NCBI GenBank assembly: GCA_013201395.1
Contig: JABMJD010000015.1
Span: forward strand, 1-46,626
Direction: 5' to 3'
Length of the DNA stretch: 46,626 nucleotides
Source of the DNA: Candidatus Syntrophopropionicum ammoniitolerans
GTDB taxonomy: Bacteria; Bacillota; Desulfotomaculia; Desulfotomaculales; Pelotomaculaceae
Part shown: positions 8,846 to 19,375 of the stretch, piece by piece
How the letters are laid out: each line of letters starts with the position of its first letter
Position numbering within the stretch: position 1 is the first letter of the stretch
The notes under the pieces: model-generated
Database searches by the model: none
What the model saw: the letters and a program-made list of their open reading frames with translations, nothing else
Told to the model about the DNA's origin: nothing
Made by a program: the position numbers and the translations under genes

Positions 8846-9730
8846 TTGTTTCTCACGGTCTATATGTATATAACGATAATGGCTTTTGTGGTTTTTTCAC
8901 TGCGTAAGGCCCGGCAGTATGCCCGCAACCCCTTGGCCGGCCGTTGGGAATTATATCCGGTTCCTGGGGAGTCCGGCCCGAGAAGGCGCTATGGTGGTTC
9001 TTATTATGAGGATGCGGGGTGGTGGACCAAACCTAGACAGGTCTCCCGTGTTGGGCAGTACAGTGAGATGCTCAAAGAGATGCTGTTTATGAAAAATCTT
9101 TTTCTTAATCGCGGGAAATTCTGGCTTTTGAGCTACGCTATGCATTTGGGGATCTATCTGCTGGGTTTGTTTACATTGTTTTTGATTGCTGGGGCCGCCA
9201 CAGAAATGCTGGGGTTCCAACTGGATACAGGTAGCCACTTTTGGGCGGCATTTGTTTACTTTACCACAGCGGTGACGGGTTTTACCGGTGCATTACTTAC
9301 TGCTCTTGGTGGTGCCCTACTATTAGCATATAGAGCCACAGACAGGGTGCTGAGAAAATATACAACCAGCGGTGAATATTTTAATTTGACATTTATCCTG
9401 GCGGTGGCGGCCTCCGGGCTGGCGGTCTGGGGGACGGATCTTGGTTTTAACCACATCCGCCAGGCAGTAAAGGCGATGCTTTCCCTGGCGCCCATACAGG
9501 CAGATGGTATTCTTATGGTTCATTTGCTCCTTTTTGGGGCTTTGTTGATGTATATTCCCTGGACCAAAATGAGCCATTATATAGGGAAATATTTTGCCTA
9601 TCACAGAGTGCTCTGGGATAATGAGCCCAACCTGAGGGGTTCCGCCCTGGAAAGGATAGTTGAAAAAAATTTGGCCGACAGGTCGTCTGCAGGCTGGTCT
9701 TCACCACACACCAAAACAAACAAAGATTAA
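8846..9730 (+). CDS. DsrM/NarI/HdrE-like membrane b-type cytochrome subunit
   Basis: 294 aa with about five membrane helices (about residues 3-20, 92-115, 130-157, 175-198, 222-243). Histidines sit in helices two and five (YAMHLGIYLLG, LMVHLLLFGAL), the arrangement that binds heme b in nitrate-reductase gamma and DsrM proteins. The expected role is oxidising menaquinol at the membrane and passing electrons to the Fe-S subunit encoded 37 bases downstream. TTG start at 8846 with GGAGGG at 8831-8836. The soluble insert between helices one and two (residues 25-85) is rich in Arg, Tyr and Gly. The physiological acceptor is unknown; no dsrAB, dsrC or hdrABC is nearby. Confidence 0.8.
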   Translation: MFLTVYMYITIMAFVVFSLRKARQYARNPLAGRWELYPVPGESGPRRRYGGSYYEDAGWWTKPRQVSRVGQYSEMLKEMLFMKNLFLNRGKFWLLSYAMHLGIYLLGLFTLFLIAGAATEMLGFQLDTGSHFWAAFVYFTTAVTGFTGALLTALGGALLLAYRATDRVLRKYTTSGEYFNLTFILAVAASGLAVWGTDLGFNHIRQAVKAMLSLAPIQADGILMVHLLLFGALLMYIPWTKMSHYIGKYFAYHRVLWDNEPNLRGSALERIVEKNLADRSSAGWSSPHTKTNKD

Positions 9731-9767
9731 TAATTACAATATTTCAAAACAGCAGGGGATGTAGTTA

Positions 9768-11372
9768 ATGGATAGATTAAAACCGCGTGATATGTCACGA
9801 CCATCTACCGAGCAGCTAATCAATCTCGGACAGCTAATGCCTTTGCCGGCCCCTTACGACAAACCGGGTATGGAACCGGAGTTAAAACCGGCAAAAGATT
9901 CCTGGCGGGAGACCTATTGTACCAGCCTGGATGGTATTATCGGTAACGACCGGTTAAAACGCCCCAGAAGCAAGGCAGAAGAAGAGGAGTTTATTAAGAA
10001 TTTTCTAAACGGGCTGGACAAGCTTTTTTCCCGGGAAACAAACGGTGGTTTTTTAACCCCTTTTTCCCTGGCCTTTGAGTATTGTGCCAGTTGTGGTGTC
10101 TGCTCGGACTCTTGCCATATTTTTAAGGCCAGTGGGGAAAAAGAGGTGTATAGGCCTCTTTTTCGTTCTGATACGCTGCGCAAGCTCTATTATAGCTATA
10201 AAAGGCGGGGCAATCTCCTGGCCCGTTTTACCGGCGGGAATATGGATATTAATGTGGAAGCTATTATGCGATTAGGTGAGCTGGCCTATCGTTGTAATCT
10301 TTGCCGCCGCTGTGCCCAGAGCTGTCCCCTGGGGTTGGATAATAGCGTCATCGCCAGGGAAATCCGCGCTCTGTTCAGCATGGAGATGGGTATGGCACCC
10401 AGCATGCTGCATGAAAGGGGTACGGTGCTGCAGCTGAGTACAGGTTCCAGTACCGGTATGAATAAAGATGCGTTTTTAGACAACATCGAGTTCATTGAGG
10501 AAGATATCTACGAACGGCTCGGTAAAAAATATAAATTTCCCATTGATAAAAAAGGTGCGGATATTCTTTTGATTCATAATGCCGGGGAGTTCTTATCCTG
10601 GCCGGATAATCCCACTGCTTTTGCCATACTTTTTGCGGAGGAAGGGCTGGATTGGACCATGAGCAGTGAGCTGGCCGGTTACGATGGGGTAAACTACGGA
10701 ATCTGGTACGACGATGTCCAGGGAGAGAAAATAGCCCTGGCCCAACGCCGGGCAGCTCGGGAACTGGGGGTAAGAAGGATAGTTATTGGGGAGTGCGGCC
10801 ATGCCCACCGGGCAGCAGTAGTAACATCAGACCGGCTGGCCGTGGGTGCAGACAATATTCCCCGTGAAAGCAGTTTTCCCATTCTGCGGGACATTGTCCG
10901 AGGCGGCCGGATTAGGTTTGACCCGCTGCGCAACAATTTCCCCGTTACCCTCCATGACCCCTGCAATATTGTTCGCTCCATGGGCGTGGTGATGCCCCAG
11001 CGCCAGGTCCTCAGGGAATTATGTCCACAATTCAGGGAGATGACACCCCACGGTGTGGAAAATTACTGTTGTGGCGGTGGTGGTGGTTTTGCCGTCATGA
11101 GAAGCATGAATTTTCCAGATTGGGAAATGAAGGTAGCCGTTAGGATGAAGTTCAAGCAGGTTCTGGAGGCCTTCCAGGACACCATCGAGGATCCAACTAT
11201 GCCTAAATATATCTGCGCCCCGTGCTCCAACTGCAAGGGCGCTTTTCGGGATATGCTGAATTACTACCAGGCTACAGCCAGGTACAATGTACGGTATGGC
11301 GGGATCGCCGAACTAATGGTCAATGCCATGACTATGTTCGACCAGCCATATTTCGAATGGTTGCCGGGTTAG
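9768..11372 (+). CDS. HdrD/DsrK-like (Fe-S)-binding protein with CCG domain
   Basis: 534 aa. Two 4Fe-4S ferredoxin motifs of the CX2CX2CX3C type (CASCGVCSDSC near residue 108 and CNLCRRCAQSC near 176) are followed by a CCG-type cluster domain: HDPCNIV, then YCCGGGGG, then CAPCSNC, the motif that holds the non-cubane 4Fe-4S centre in heterodisulfide-reductase HdrB/HdrD and DsrK. An earlier CGHAHRAA may be the remnant of a first, degenerate CCG repeat. With the upstream cytochrome it forms a DsrMK/HdrED-like module that moves electrons between menaquinol and a thiol/disulfide or other soluble partner. ATG start with GGGGAT upstream. It ends in a 4-base convergent overlap with the histidine kinase gene. 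Substrate not predictable. Confidence 0.85.
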   Translation: MDRLKPRDMSRPSTEQLINLGQLMPLPAPYDKPGMEPELKPAKDSWRETYCTSLDGIIGNDRLKRPRSKAEEEEFIKNFLNGLDKLFSRETNGGFLTPFSLAFEYCASCGVCSDSCHIFKASGEKEVYRPLFRSDTLRKLYYSYKRRGNLLARFTGGNMDINVEAIMRLGELAYRCNLCRRCAQSCPLGLDNSVIAREIRALFSMEMGMAPSMLHERGTVLQLSTGSSTGMNKDAFLDNIEFIEEDIYERLGKKYKFPIDKKGADILLIHNAGEFLSWPDNPTAFAILFAEEGLDWTMSSELAGYDGVNYGIWYDDVQGEKIALAQRRAARELGVRRIVIGECGHAHRAAVVTSDRLAVGADNIPRESSFPILRDIVRGGRIRFDPLRNNFPVTLHDPCNIVRSMGVVMPQRQVLRELCPQFREMTPHGVENYCCGGGGGFAVMRSMNFPDWEMKVAVRMKFKQVLEAFQDTIEDPTMPKYICAPCSNCKGAFRDMLNYYQATARYNVRYGGIAELMVNAMTMFDQPYFEWLPG

Positions 11373-13645
11373 CGTGAAATATCCTGGTAATTTGGGCTGC
11401 TGGTGGAAAAGTCCACATAAAAGGTAGTGCCGCTGGGACCTGTTTCCACCCGGATAGACGCATTCTGTCTCAAGGCAATGCTTTCACAGACAGCCAGACC
11501 CAGGCCGGTGCCGGAATCTTTGGTTGTAAAAAAGGGTGTTCCCATTTTGTTCAGCACGTCCTGATCTATCCCCTTACCCTGATCCTGTATGGCCAATACT
11601 ACTTTGTCTTCCTTTATAAATGTTTTGAGGGTAATCCTCCCCCCCGGCTCCATTGCTTCCAGCCCATTGCGGACCATATTGAGGATCAACTGGCGGATTT
11701 CTTTTTCGTCCAACAGCAAATCCGGAATGTCACCAGGTTCCATTTGTACGTACATGTCTGTGCGCATGGCATCGGCCTGAATGAGGGGGTAGAGGGCTTT
11801 CAATATGTCATTGAGGTTGTGATGTTTTTTACAAATAGCTTTGTTTTTAGCCAGGGAAAGGTATTCGGAAATGATTGAATTGGCCCGATCGAGCTCTTCA
11901 ATCATTAAACTGAAGTAGTTTCTAAATTTGCTGCATTCCTGTTTTTCCCCAAGCATTTGCAAAAAACCACGAATGGTGGTCATCGGGTTTCTAATCTCAT
12001 GGCCGATGCCGGCAGCCATTTCACCAATCAGGTTCAACCTCTCTAGCCGGGACATTTCTTCCTGCATTCGCTTCCGTTCGGAGATATCGTTAACAACGCT
12101 CAATACTAGCTTTTCGTCGCCTAAAGGCATTATCCGTGCTGAATAAAGTCCAATGCTGGTTTCGCCCGATTTTTCGCGAAAAGTGCATTCCAGGTTGTCG
12201 ATCGTGCCGTTTTTTTGCAGCAGCTTGATAACTGCCGCCCTTTCCGGTTTGGCCCAAAAATTAATGTCGCTCACGGTACGACCTGCTATTTCCTCCTGGC
12301 TATAACCTGTGACCTGTAAAAAGCGATTGTTGACCATCACCAGGCGGCCTTCATTAATGGTGCTGATAAACATCAGGCTGGGGCTGTTGTTGAATATTTG
12401 TGCAAAACGCTGTTCTGACAATTTTAGTGCTTTTTTTGCATTTATATGACCGGTGATATCGCGGATGGATTCAATGGCACCGATTACATTTCTATTGCTG
12501 TCGAGCAGCAAGGTGGCTATACCCCAGAGGATGGCACCCTTGCCTTGATAGGCGAAGGGGACATTAGTTTCAGTGATCAGGGTGTCACCGCTTCTTATAA
12601 TATAATCATAATTGTTTTCAAGTTCCTCTTGCGGTTTTAATACAAGATCTATCAGGGTTGGTCTCCGTTCCCCGTAAAAGGGTATGGCATAAGCGTGATC
12701 CCCCCGGCCAAGTATGTCCTCTTTTTTTACCCCAGTCATTTTTTCGATGGCTTTGTTCCAGGCAATAACCTTTCTGTCTTTATTTACTACATAGGTGGCA
12801 TCAGGCAGGAAGTCTATAATATCCTCCAGCCGCTGGTTCAGGCTGCGCAACTGGTTTTCCGCTTTTTTGTGTTCGGTGATGTCTATTACAGTGCCCACCA
12901 GGCCGGTCAGGACCCCATTTTTATTCCTGCATGTGGCTTTGTTGAAGATCACATCGTGTTTGGTTCCATCGGCGTATAAAAGGCTGTGCTCATATACCTG
13001 GATACCTGGTTCGTTGAATAATGCCGTATCCATTTCATAATATTTATCGGCCAGGTCCCGGGGATAGAGGTCATAGACTGATTTGCCAATCATCTCTTTT
13101 TGGGTTTTTCCTAGAAACTCCTCAAAAGCTTTGTTGCAGCCCTGATAGAGGCCCATGCAGTCTTTGTAGAAAATTGGGTTGGGAATGCTGTCCAGCATGC
13201 GCTGTAAAAAAAACGATTGCTCCCTTAACGCACCCTGGGCTCTTTTTTGTTTTGTAATATCCGAAAAGGAGGCGATGCTTTTTTTGGTTCCAGGGATCAT
13301 GTTCACAGTTAGCATTATGTCCCTTGTTTCGCCTTGCTTGGTTATAGATTGGGCTTCATATCTTCGCGGGGCGGAATTGGGGGTGATGCGTCGCAAGCGG
13401 TGATATTCCTCCATTGTTGCCTGCAGGTTTTTGGGGACAAACAGGGGCCATTTTTTCTTCCCTTCGATTTCAAATCTAGAAAACCCCGTAACCTTTTCAA
13501 ATTCTGCATTGGCCAGGGAAATGGTTTTGTCTTCCTCAATAACCATTGTCGCTGTTCCGGTGGTGTTGAAAATTGCCCAGCAATATCCTTTTATTTTTTC
13601 TAGTATTTCCTCATCCTTGATTAAATCATTTAAGAAAGAAAACAT
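11369..13645 (-). CDS. Multi-PAS sensor histidine kinase (sporulation-kinase-like)
   Basis: 758 aa, no membrane segment, so a cytoplasmic sensor. Four PAS domains are visible at about residues 20-135, 145-265, 270-410 and 410-530, each ending in a D-I-T/S-x-x-K/R linker typical of PAC motifs. Then a HisKA domain with phospho-acceptor His549 in GHEIRNPMTTI, and a HATPase domain with N box (NMVRNGLEAM), G1 (DQGKGI) and G2 (GTGLGLAV). The layout matches orphan KinA/KinE-type kinases of spore formers; no response regulator is adjacent, which agrees with an orphan kinase feeding a phosphorelay (inference). ATG start with GGGGG 8 bases upstream on the minus strand. Its stop overlaps the end of the convergent Fe-S gene by 4 bases. 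Confidence 0.88.
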   Translation of the reverse strand: MFSFLNDLIKDEEILEKIKGYCWAIFNTTGTATMVIEEDKTISLANAEFEKVTGFSRFEIEGKKKWPLFVPKNLQATMEEYHRLRRITPNSAPRRYEAQSITKQGETRDIMLTVNMIPGTKKSIASFSDITKQKRAQGALREQSFFLQRMLDSIPNPIFYKDCMGLYQGCNKAFEEFLGKTQKEMIGKSVYDLYPRDLADKYYEMDTALFNEPGIQVYEHSLLYADGTKHDVIFNKATCRNKNGVLTGLVGTVIDITEHKKAENQLRSLNQRLEDIIDFLPDATYVVNKDRKVIAWNKAIEKMTGVKKEDILGRGDHAYAIPFYGERRPTLIDLVLKPQEELENNYDYIIRSGDTLITETNVPFAYQGKGAILWGIATLLLDSNRNVIGAIESIRDITGHINAKKALKLSEQRFAQIFNNSPSLMFISTINEGRLVMVNNRFLQVTGYSQEEIAGRTVSDINFWAKPERAAVIKLLQKNGTIDNLECTFREKSGETSIGLYSARIMPLGDEKLVLSVVNDISERKRMQEEMSRLERLNLIGEMAAGIGHEIRNPMTTIRGFLQMLGEKQECSKFRNYFSLMIEELDRANSIISEYLSLAKNKAICKKHHNLNDILKALYPLIQADAMRTDMYVQMEPGDIPDLLLDEKEIRQLILNMVRNGLEAMEPGGRITLKTFIKEDKVVLAIQDQGKGIDQDVLNKMGTPFFTTKDSGTGLGLAVCESIALRQNASIRVETGPSGTTFYVDFSTSSPNYQDISR

Positions 13646-13793
13646 TACAATACCCCCAAAGCGGATTAACTAACTAATAGTCATCCTGCATATAATACCC
13701 CTCGTTCAATATTCAACGCTTACTATCATTTAACCTGCGGGGTTTTGTAAAATAATGATTCAATCGAATAATATTTGGCAGGGTGTATTTTTT

Positions 13794-13816
13794 AAAACCG
13801 CCGGTCCGGCGGTTTT
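13794..13816 (-). terminator. Hairpin terminator between two minus-strand genes
   Basis: Perfect 11-bp inverted repeat AAAACCGCCGG-T-CCGGCGGTTTT, 12 bases past the stop of the 254-aa gene on the minus strand. The T run is inside the 3' arm and is followed by A-rich sequence, so termination could work in either direction. The rest of 13646-13827 is the leader of the kinase gene; no clear promoter was identified. Confidence 0.6.
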
Positions 13817-13827
13817 AAGGGTGGGTC

Positions 13828-14592
13828 CTATTTTTCTCCATTTTCTGCGGTTTCCTCGGCCTCAACACTCGTTGTATCATCCCTGGCGGCTTGAGCGCCG
13901 GCGCTCAGCTCAGGAAAAATAATAGAGGTATTGGGGCCCATGTTTATATCTATACCTGTATTGGGAAGGCCCATGCCGGGAGCAGGTGTCGCTCCTGGAT
14001 CCTCAAAGGTGTCAAGCCCTGTATTTATGCCGGCAGGTAGGCCAGGTTGTTGTTCTCCATCAGGGTAACCAGGCTGGCATGTATCACAGGAGTTGCAAAA
14101 AATACTGTTCCAAAATTCAGCTTCACCCAGCTCACCACCGATAAAGCGCAGCACCATCATTCGGGCCGTTTCATGGGGGGCCAGAGCGGCAAACTGAGCC
14201 AGGTGGCAGATCTGTTGCAATTCCAGATTCAATACCTGTTTGGCTTTATCACACCAGGTTGAATTCCTTTCCGATGCACTGAAAAAGGCAGATGGATATG
14301 AAGGTTTTGTGGATGTCTGTTTAGCGGGCATAGTAGGTGTGTCCTCTCTTATTTCGTACATTGTGGCAATAGCATCTAAAACCTCCATTCGCCTGGATCC
14401 CCTGGCGGCCATTTGCTCAATTGCCTGCTGCAGGCCGGTTGAGGGCGCATGTTGAGCCAATGCAGAATACAACCCGATCTTTTGGCGTTGGTTTTTGGCG
14501 ATAGTATCAAACAAGGTGTGTGGATTGGCCGGACACATACTTGTTATGGTGTTGGCTAGTGTTTCTGCCTGGGTGTCGGCTTTGTTATCCAT
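13828..14592 (-). CDS. Unrecognised protein: helical N-terminal domain plus Gly/Pro/Asn-rich tail
   Basis: 254 aa. Residues 1-80 and about 100-160 are predicted largely helical, with alternating Ala/Leu/Gln/Glu in a pattern reminiscent of ferritin-like four-helix bundles (QKIGLYSALAQHAP, QQICHLAQFAALAP), but no clear metal-ligand set is visible. A CNSCDTC cysteine cluster follows near residue 167, then a low-complexity tail rich in Gly, Pro, Asn, Thr and finally Glu. The frame is open to an ATG at 14601, but that ATG is one base from GGAGG; ATG 14592 lies 10 bases from it and is preferred. The repetitive tail and Cys cluster would suit a spore or cell-surface structural protein, which is only a guess. 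No family recognised. Confidence 0.7.
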   Translation of the reverse strand: MDNKADTQAETLANTITSMCPANPHTLFDTIAKNQRQKIGLYSALAQHAPSTGLQQAIEQMAARGSRRMEVLDAIATMYEIREDTPTMPAKQTSTKPSYPSAFFSASERNSTWCDKAKQVLNLELQQICHLAQFAALAPHETARMMVLRFIGGELGEAEFWNSIFCNSCDTCQPGYPDGEQQPGLPAGINTGLDTFEDPGATPAPGMGLPNTGIDINMGPNTSIIFPELSAGAQAARDDTTSVEAEETAENGEK

Positions 14593-14717
14593 TATGTACA
14601 TTCCTCCAAATCACTTTTTTACATAGTATGTGGGAACAATTGTTGTGGTTACAATGGCCGGGTGTTGGTCTTTGGTAACGAATTGTAATAATATGTAGAG
14701 GTGGGGCAAATTATAGC

Positions 14718-14746
14718 TTGACACATATAGGGGATTTTTGTATACT
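14718..14746 (+). promoter_or_regulatory. Sigma-A promoter of the ilv-leu operon
   Basis: TTGACA (14718-14723), exactly 17 bases, TATACT (14741-14746): near-consensus. Predicted transcript start near 14753, just ahead of the T-box leader. Confidence 0.85.
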
Positions 14747-14752
14747 GAAAAC

Positions 14753-15045
14753 CAGCTATATGGGCAAAAGCCATGAAGGGGACCAGGGTCTGCCGGCAAG
14801 GGCTCCAGAGAGCCGGGTTAGCTGAAAACCGGTGCTTTTGGGCGGATTCCGATATCACCCCGGAGTTGCAGGCTGAAAAATGTAGTAAGCCGGGCCGGTT
14901 CAGGCAACCGTTATAATGCCCTGCTATTTTAGCAGCACAAGAGGCTTCCGTTATGGGGAGCAAGCAGGGTGGTACCGCGCAGGAATTTAACCTCTCGTCC
15001 CTGACAGTTTTAAAAAGCTGTCAGAGGAGGCTGGAGGTTTTTTTA
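14753..15045 (+). promoter_or_regulatory. T-box leader, isoleucine (AUC) specifier, of the ilv-leu operon
   Basis: Binds uncharged tRNA and switches between terminator and antiterminator. Landmarks: distal Stem I element CAGAGAGCCGGG ... GCTGAAAACCGG, specifier loop GAT-ATC-ACCCC with ATC (Ile) at 14854-14856 followed by the usual A, and the T-box sequence AGGGTGGTACCGCG at 14966-14979. The AAGGGGA upstream can pair with the CCCC after the specifier, fixing the codon position. An isoleucine specifier fits the downstream genes, which supply isoleucine via CimA/LeuCDB/IlvBNC/IlvE as well as valine and leucine. Confidence 0.9.
14989..15044 (+). terminator. T-box-controlled terminator
   Basis: Stem AACCTC / GAGGTT closing an inner CTGACAG / CTGTCAG stem, then a run of T. 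It is mutually exclusive with the antiterminator made with the T-box sequence just upstream. Confidence 0.85.
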
Positions 15046-15103
15046 ATTTATGGCGTTTAAAATCTAAAATAGAGATATGTTATATTTTCGGGGGGTTGGT
15101 CTG

Positions 15104-15988
15104 ATGATCGTTTACTTAAATGGCAAATATGTACCAAAAGAAGAGGCGGTTGTTTCTGTTTTTGACCATGGTTTACTCTATGGTGATGGGGTGTTCGAGG
15201 GAATCAGGGCATATCACGGCAGGGTATTTAAGCTGGGCGAGCATTTGGATCGGCTGCATGATGGGGCCAGGGCCCTTCGTCTGGAAATACCATACAGTAA
15301 AGAGGAAATGCAGGACATTGTACTGGAAACACTCCGGCGCAACAATTTGCAGGATGCCTATATCAGGTTGGTGATAACCAGAGGACCGGGGGATCTGGGG
15401 CTGGACCCGCTTAAGTGTCCAAAAGCTTTTGTCTTTTGCATTACTGCTTCTATCGTCCTCTACCCGGATGAACTGTATGAAAAGGGTATGTCGATTATTT
15501 CTGTGTCTACCCGCCGGAACATTCCCACGGCATGCATCCCCAGGGTAAAGTCGTTAAACTATTTAAACAATATTTACGCCAAAATGGAGGCCAACCTGGC
15601 CGGTATGCCGGAAGCAATTATGCTGAACAATGAAGGTTATGTGGCTGAAGCAACCGGGGATAATATATTTATCGTCAAAAATGGTGTTTTGATTACACCG
15701 CCTTCCTATGCCGGTATTCTAGAGGGGATTACCCGCAATGGGGTGATGGATATAGCCCGCGAAAAAGGTATTCCGGTGGAGGAGAAACTATTTACCATGT
15801 TTGATGTTTATACTGCAGATGAGGTGTTTCTAACCGGTACCGCTGCTGAGGTGATCCCTTGCATTAATGTTGATGGACGAATTATCGGCAGCGGCAGACC
15901 TGGAGATATGACCCGGGAGTTGATTGTCGCCTTCAAGGAACTGACCAAAATAGATGGCCCCCTTATTTACCCCGGCGGCAGTGCTTAA
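15104..15988 (+). CDS. ilvE: Branched-chain amino acid aminotransferase
   Basis: Class-IV PLP aminotransferase for the last step to Ile, Val and Leu. The N-terminus MIVYLNGKYVPKEEA, FDHGLLYGDGVFEGIRAY, the PLP lysine in RVKSLNYLNNIYAK and EATGDNIF are family hallmarks. ATG 15104 is preferred over the upstream in-frame ATG at 15077 because GGGGGGTTGG sits directly before it and the protein then matches the usual N-terminus (294 aa). First gene after the Ile T-box. D-amino-acid aminotransferase is the related alternative, made unlikely by the context. Confidence 0.93.
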   Translation: MIVYLNGKYVPKEEAVVSVFDHGLLYGDGVFEGIRAYHGRVFKLGEHLDRLHDGARALRLEIPYSKEEMQDIVLETLRRNNLQDAYIRLVITRGPGDLGLDPLKCPKAFVFCITASIVLYPDELYEKGMSIISVSTRRNIPTACIPRVKSLNYLNNIYAKMEANLAGMPEAIMLNNEGYVAEATGDNIFIVKNGVLITPPSYAGILEGITRNGVMDIAREKGIPVEEKLFTMFDVYTADEVFLTGTAAEVIPCINVDGRIIGSGRPGDMTRELIVAFKELTKIDGPLIYPGGSA

Positions 15989-16024
15989 AAAATGATATCT
16001 TTCTTGTTATATTTAATACGGGCG

Positions 16025-16054
16025 AATGGCCGGCCGTGCACCGGCCATTTTCTT
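16025..16054 (+). terminator. Hairpin between ilvE and ilvB
   Basis: Perfect 9-bp stem AATGGCCGG / CCGGCCATT with a 7-base loop followed by TTCTTAT. It resembles an intrinsic terminator within the operon and could lower expression of the downstream genes relative to ilvE. Confidence 0.6.
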
Positions 16055-16081
16055 ATAAAATGGCAGAATGATCAAAGATAA

Positions 16082-16106
16082 GCCCCTTTTTTCTGGCAAA
16101 GGGGCA
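16082..16106 (+). promoter_or_regulatory. Second hairpin just before ilvB
   Basis: GCCCCTTT ... AAAGGGGC, an 8-bp stem with an 8-base loop, lies between the hairpin at 16025-16054 and the ribosome site of ilvB. Could affect ribosome access or stabilise the 5' end of a processed mRNA. Confidence 0.4.
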
Positions 16107-16127
16107 TTCAGGGAAGGAATGACTGAC

Positions 16128-17795
16128 ATGAATGGAGTTAAACTGTCGGGGGCTGAAATCCTTTTGAAATGTATTGAGGCTGAAGGTGTGGATACTATAT
16201 TCGGGTATCCCGGAGGTATGGCATTGCCGATTTATGATGCCTTGTATGATTCCGGCATCAGGCATATCCTGGGTCGGCATGAACAGGGTGTGGCCCATGC
16301 TGCGGACGGTTATGCCCGGGCTACCGGGAGACCGGGTGTCTGTTTGGCTACCTCCGGCCCCGGTGCCACCAATCTTGTTACCGGTCTCGCTAATGCATTT
16401 ATGGATTCTGTCCCCATCGTGGCCATCACCGGCCAGGTAACACGGTCATCACTGGGTAGGGATTCCTTCCAGGAAGCGGACATTACCGGTATTACCATGC
16501 CGATAACAAAACATAACTATCTAGTTAAAGAACCAAATGAATTGGCGAGAACAGTTAAAGAAGCATTTTATATAGCCACGACCGGCAGGCCCGGCCCGGT
16601 GCTGATTGATGTACCAAGCGATGTTTCATTGCTGCAGGTAGATTACAGTCCACCCTATGAGGTTAAACTGCCCGGATACAAGCTGGCTCCGGATACTGAC
16701 CCAGGGCAAATTACGAAGGCTGTTGAAGCAATAGCCGACGCCAGGCGGCCCCTTATTTATGCCGGCGGCGGTGTGATCATTTCCGGTGCCCACAAGGAAT
16801 TGCTGCAGTTGGCTGAAATGCTGGCAGCGCCGGTTACCTGTACATTGATGGGGTTGGGGGGATTTCCCGGCGGCCACCCGCTGTTTCTGGGTATGCTTGG
16901 TATGCACGGCACCAAATATGCTAATTTTGCTGTCAGCGAATGTGATCTGTTGATTGCAGTAGGGGCTCGCTTTGACAACCGAGTGACAGGCAAGCTGGAA
17001 ACATTTGCGCCTAAAGCGAAAAAAATTCATATTGATATTGACCCGGCGGAAATCAGCAAAAATGTGAAGGTGGACATTCCTATTGAAGGCGATGTTAAAA
17101 TAGTGCTAAGCCGGCTGTTGGGGATGTTGAGACCGAACCTGGAGGAGGCCTGGCGGGAAAAAATAAATGCCTGGAAAAGAGAATATCCCCTGAAGTATTG
17201 TGCCGGCAGCAACATAAAACCACAATATGTCATTGAGGAAATATATAATCTCACCCAGGGGGATGCCAGGATTACTACAGAGGTAGGTCAGCATCAAATG
17301 TGGACGGCACAGTATTATAGTTTTACCAAGCCACGTTCCTTTATTACCTCCGGCGGCCTCGGTACTATGGGGTTCGGTTTACCGGCGGCTATCGGTGTCC
17401 AGGTAGGCTGCCCGGATGAAGTGGTTTTTGATATTGCCGGTGACGGCAGCATTCAAATGAATATACAGGAGCTGTGCACAGCAGTTAATTATAATCTGCC
17501 GATTAATGTGGCCATATTGAATAATGGCTATTTGGGTTTAGTCAGGCAATGGCAGGAAATGTTTTATAACCGGCGTTATTCCCAAAGTGAACTGCTCAAC
17601 CCGGACTTTATCAAGCTGGCTGAAGCTTATGGGGCTGTGGGGATCAGGGTGACCAGGAAGGACGAAGTGGCTCCGGCCCTGGAACGGGCTATTAAGCTTA
17701 AGGAACCGGTGATACTGGATATTGTAATTGATAAGGAAGATAACGTTTTGCCCATAGTTCCTCCAGATGGGTCGTTGGATAAAATGTTGGGATAA
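16128..17795 (+). CDS. ilvB: Acetolactate synthase large subunit, first copy
   Basis: ThDP enzyme joining two pyruvates (valine/leucine) or pyruvate and 2-ketobutyrate (isoleucine). Catalytic Glu in RHEQG, ThDP motif GDGS...NN ([19 protein letters not shown]), FAD region and the substrate-selecting Trp475 in [10 protein letters not shown] are intact. The frame is open to 16068; ATG 16128 is preferred as it lies about 10 bases after GGGAAGG, while ATG 16119 nearly abuts it. About 555 aa, usual length. Followed 17 bases later by the regulatory subunit gene, so this is the standard IlvB partner of IlvN. Confidence 0.95.
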   Translation: MNGVKLSGAEILLKCIEAEGVDTIFGYPGGMALPIYDALYDSGIRHILGRHEQGVAHAADGYARATGRPGVCLATSGPGATNLVTGLANAFMDSVPIVAITGQVTRSSLGRDSFQEADITGITMPITKHNYLVKEPNELARTVKEAFYIATTGRPGPVLIDVPSDVSLLQVDYSPPYEVKLPGYKLAPDTDPGQITKAVEAIADARRPLIYAGGGVIISGAHKELLQLAEMLAAPVTCTLMGLGGFPGGHPLFLGMLGMHGTKYANFAVSECDLLIAVGARFDNRVTGKLETFAPKAKKIHIDIDPAEISKNVKVDIPIEGDVKIVLSRLLGMLRPNLEEAWREKINAWKREYPLKYCAGSNIKPQYVIEEIYNLTQGDARITTEVGQHQMWTAQYYSFTKPRSFITSGGLGTMGFGLPAAIGVQVGCPDEVVFDIAGDGSIQMNIQELCTAVNYNLPINVAILNNGYLGLVRQWQEMFYNRRYSQSELLNPDFIKLAEAYGAVGIRVTRKDEVAPALERAIKLKEPVILDIVIDKEDNVLPIVPPDGSLDKMLG

Positions 17796-17812
17796 TCGGG
17801 GGGGGGTTGGAA

Positions 17813-19326
<1,514 letters not shown>

Positions 19327-19375
19327 AGGTTGGCCATGGGGTGTTAACCGACATCTGAATGGGGGGGAGTTTGTT

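Noticed and set aside
11589-13673. Several plus-strand frames opposite the histidine kinase
   Set aside because: All lie inside the minus-strand gene whose PAS, HisKA and HATPase motifs are clear.
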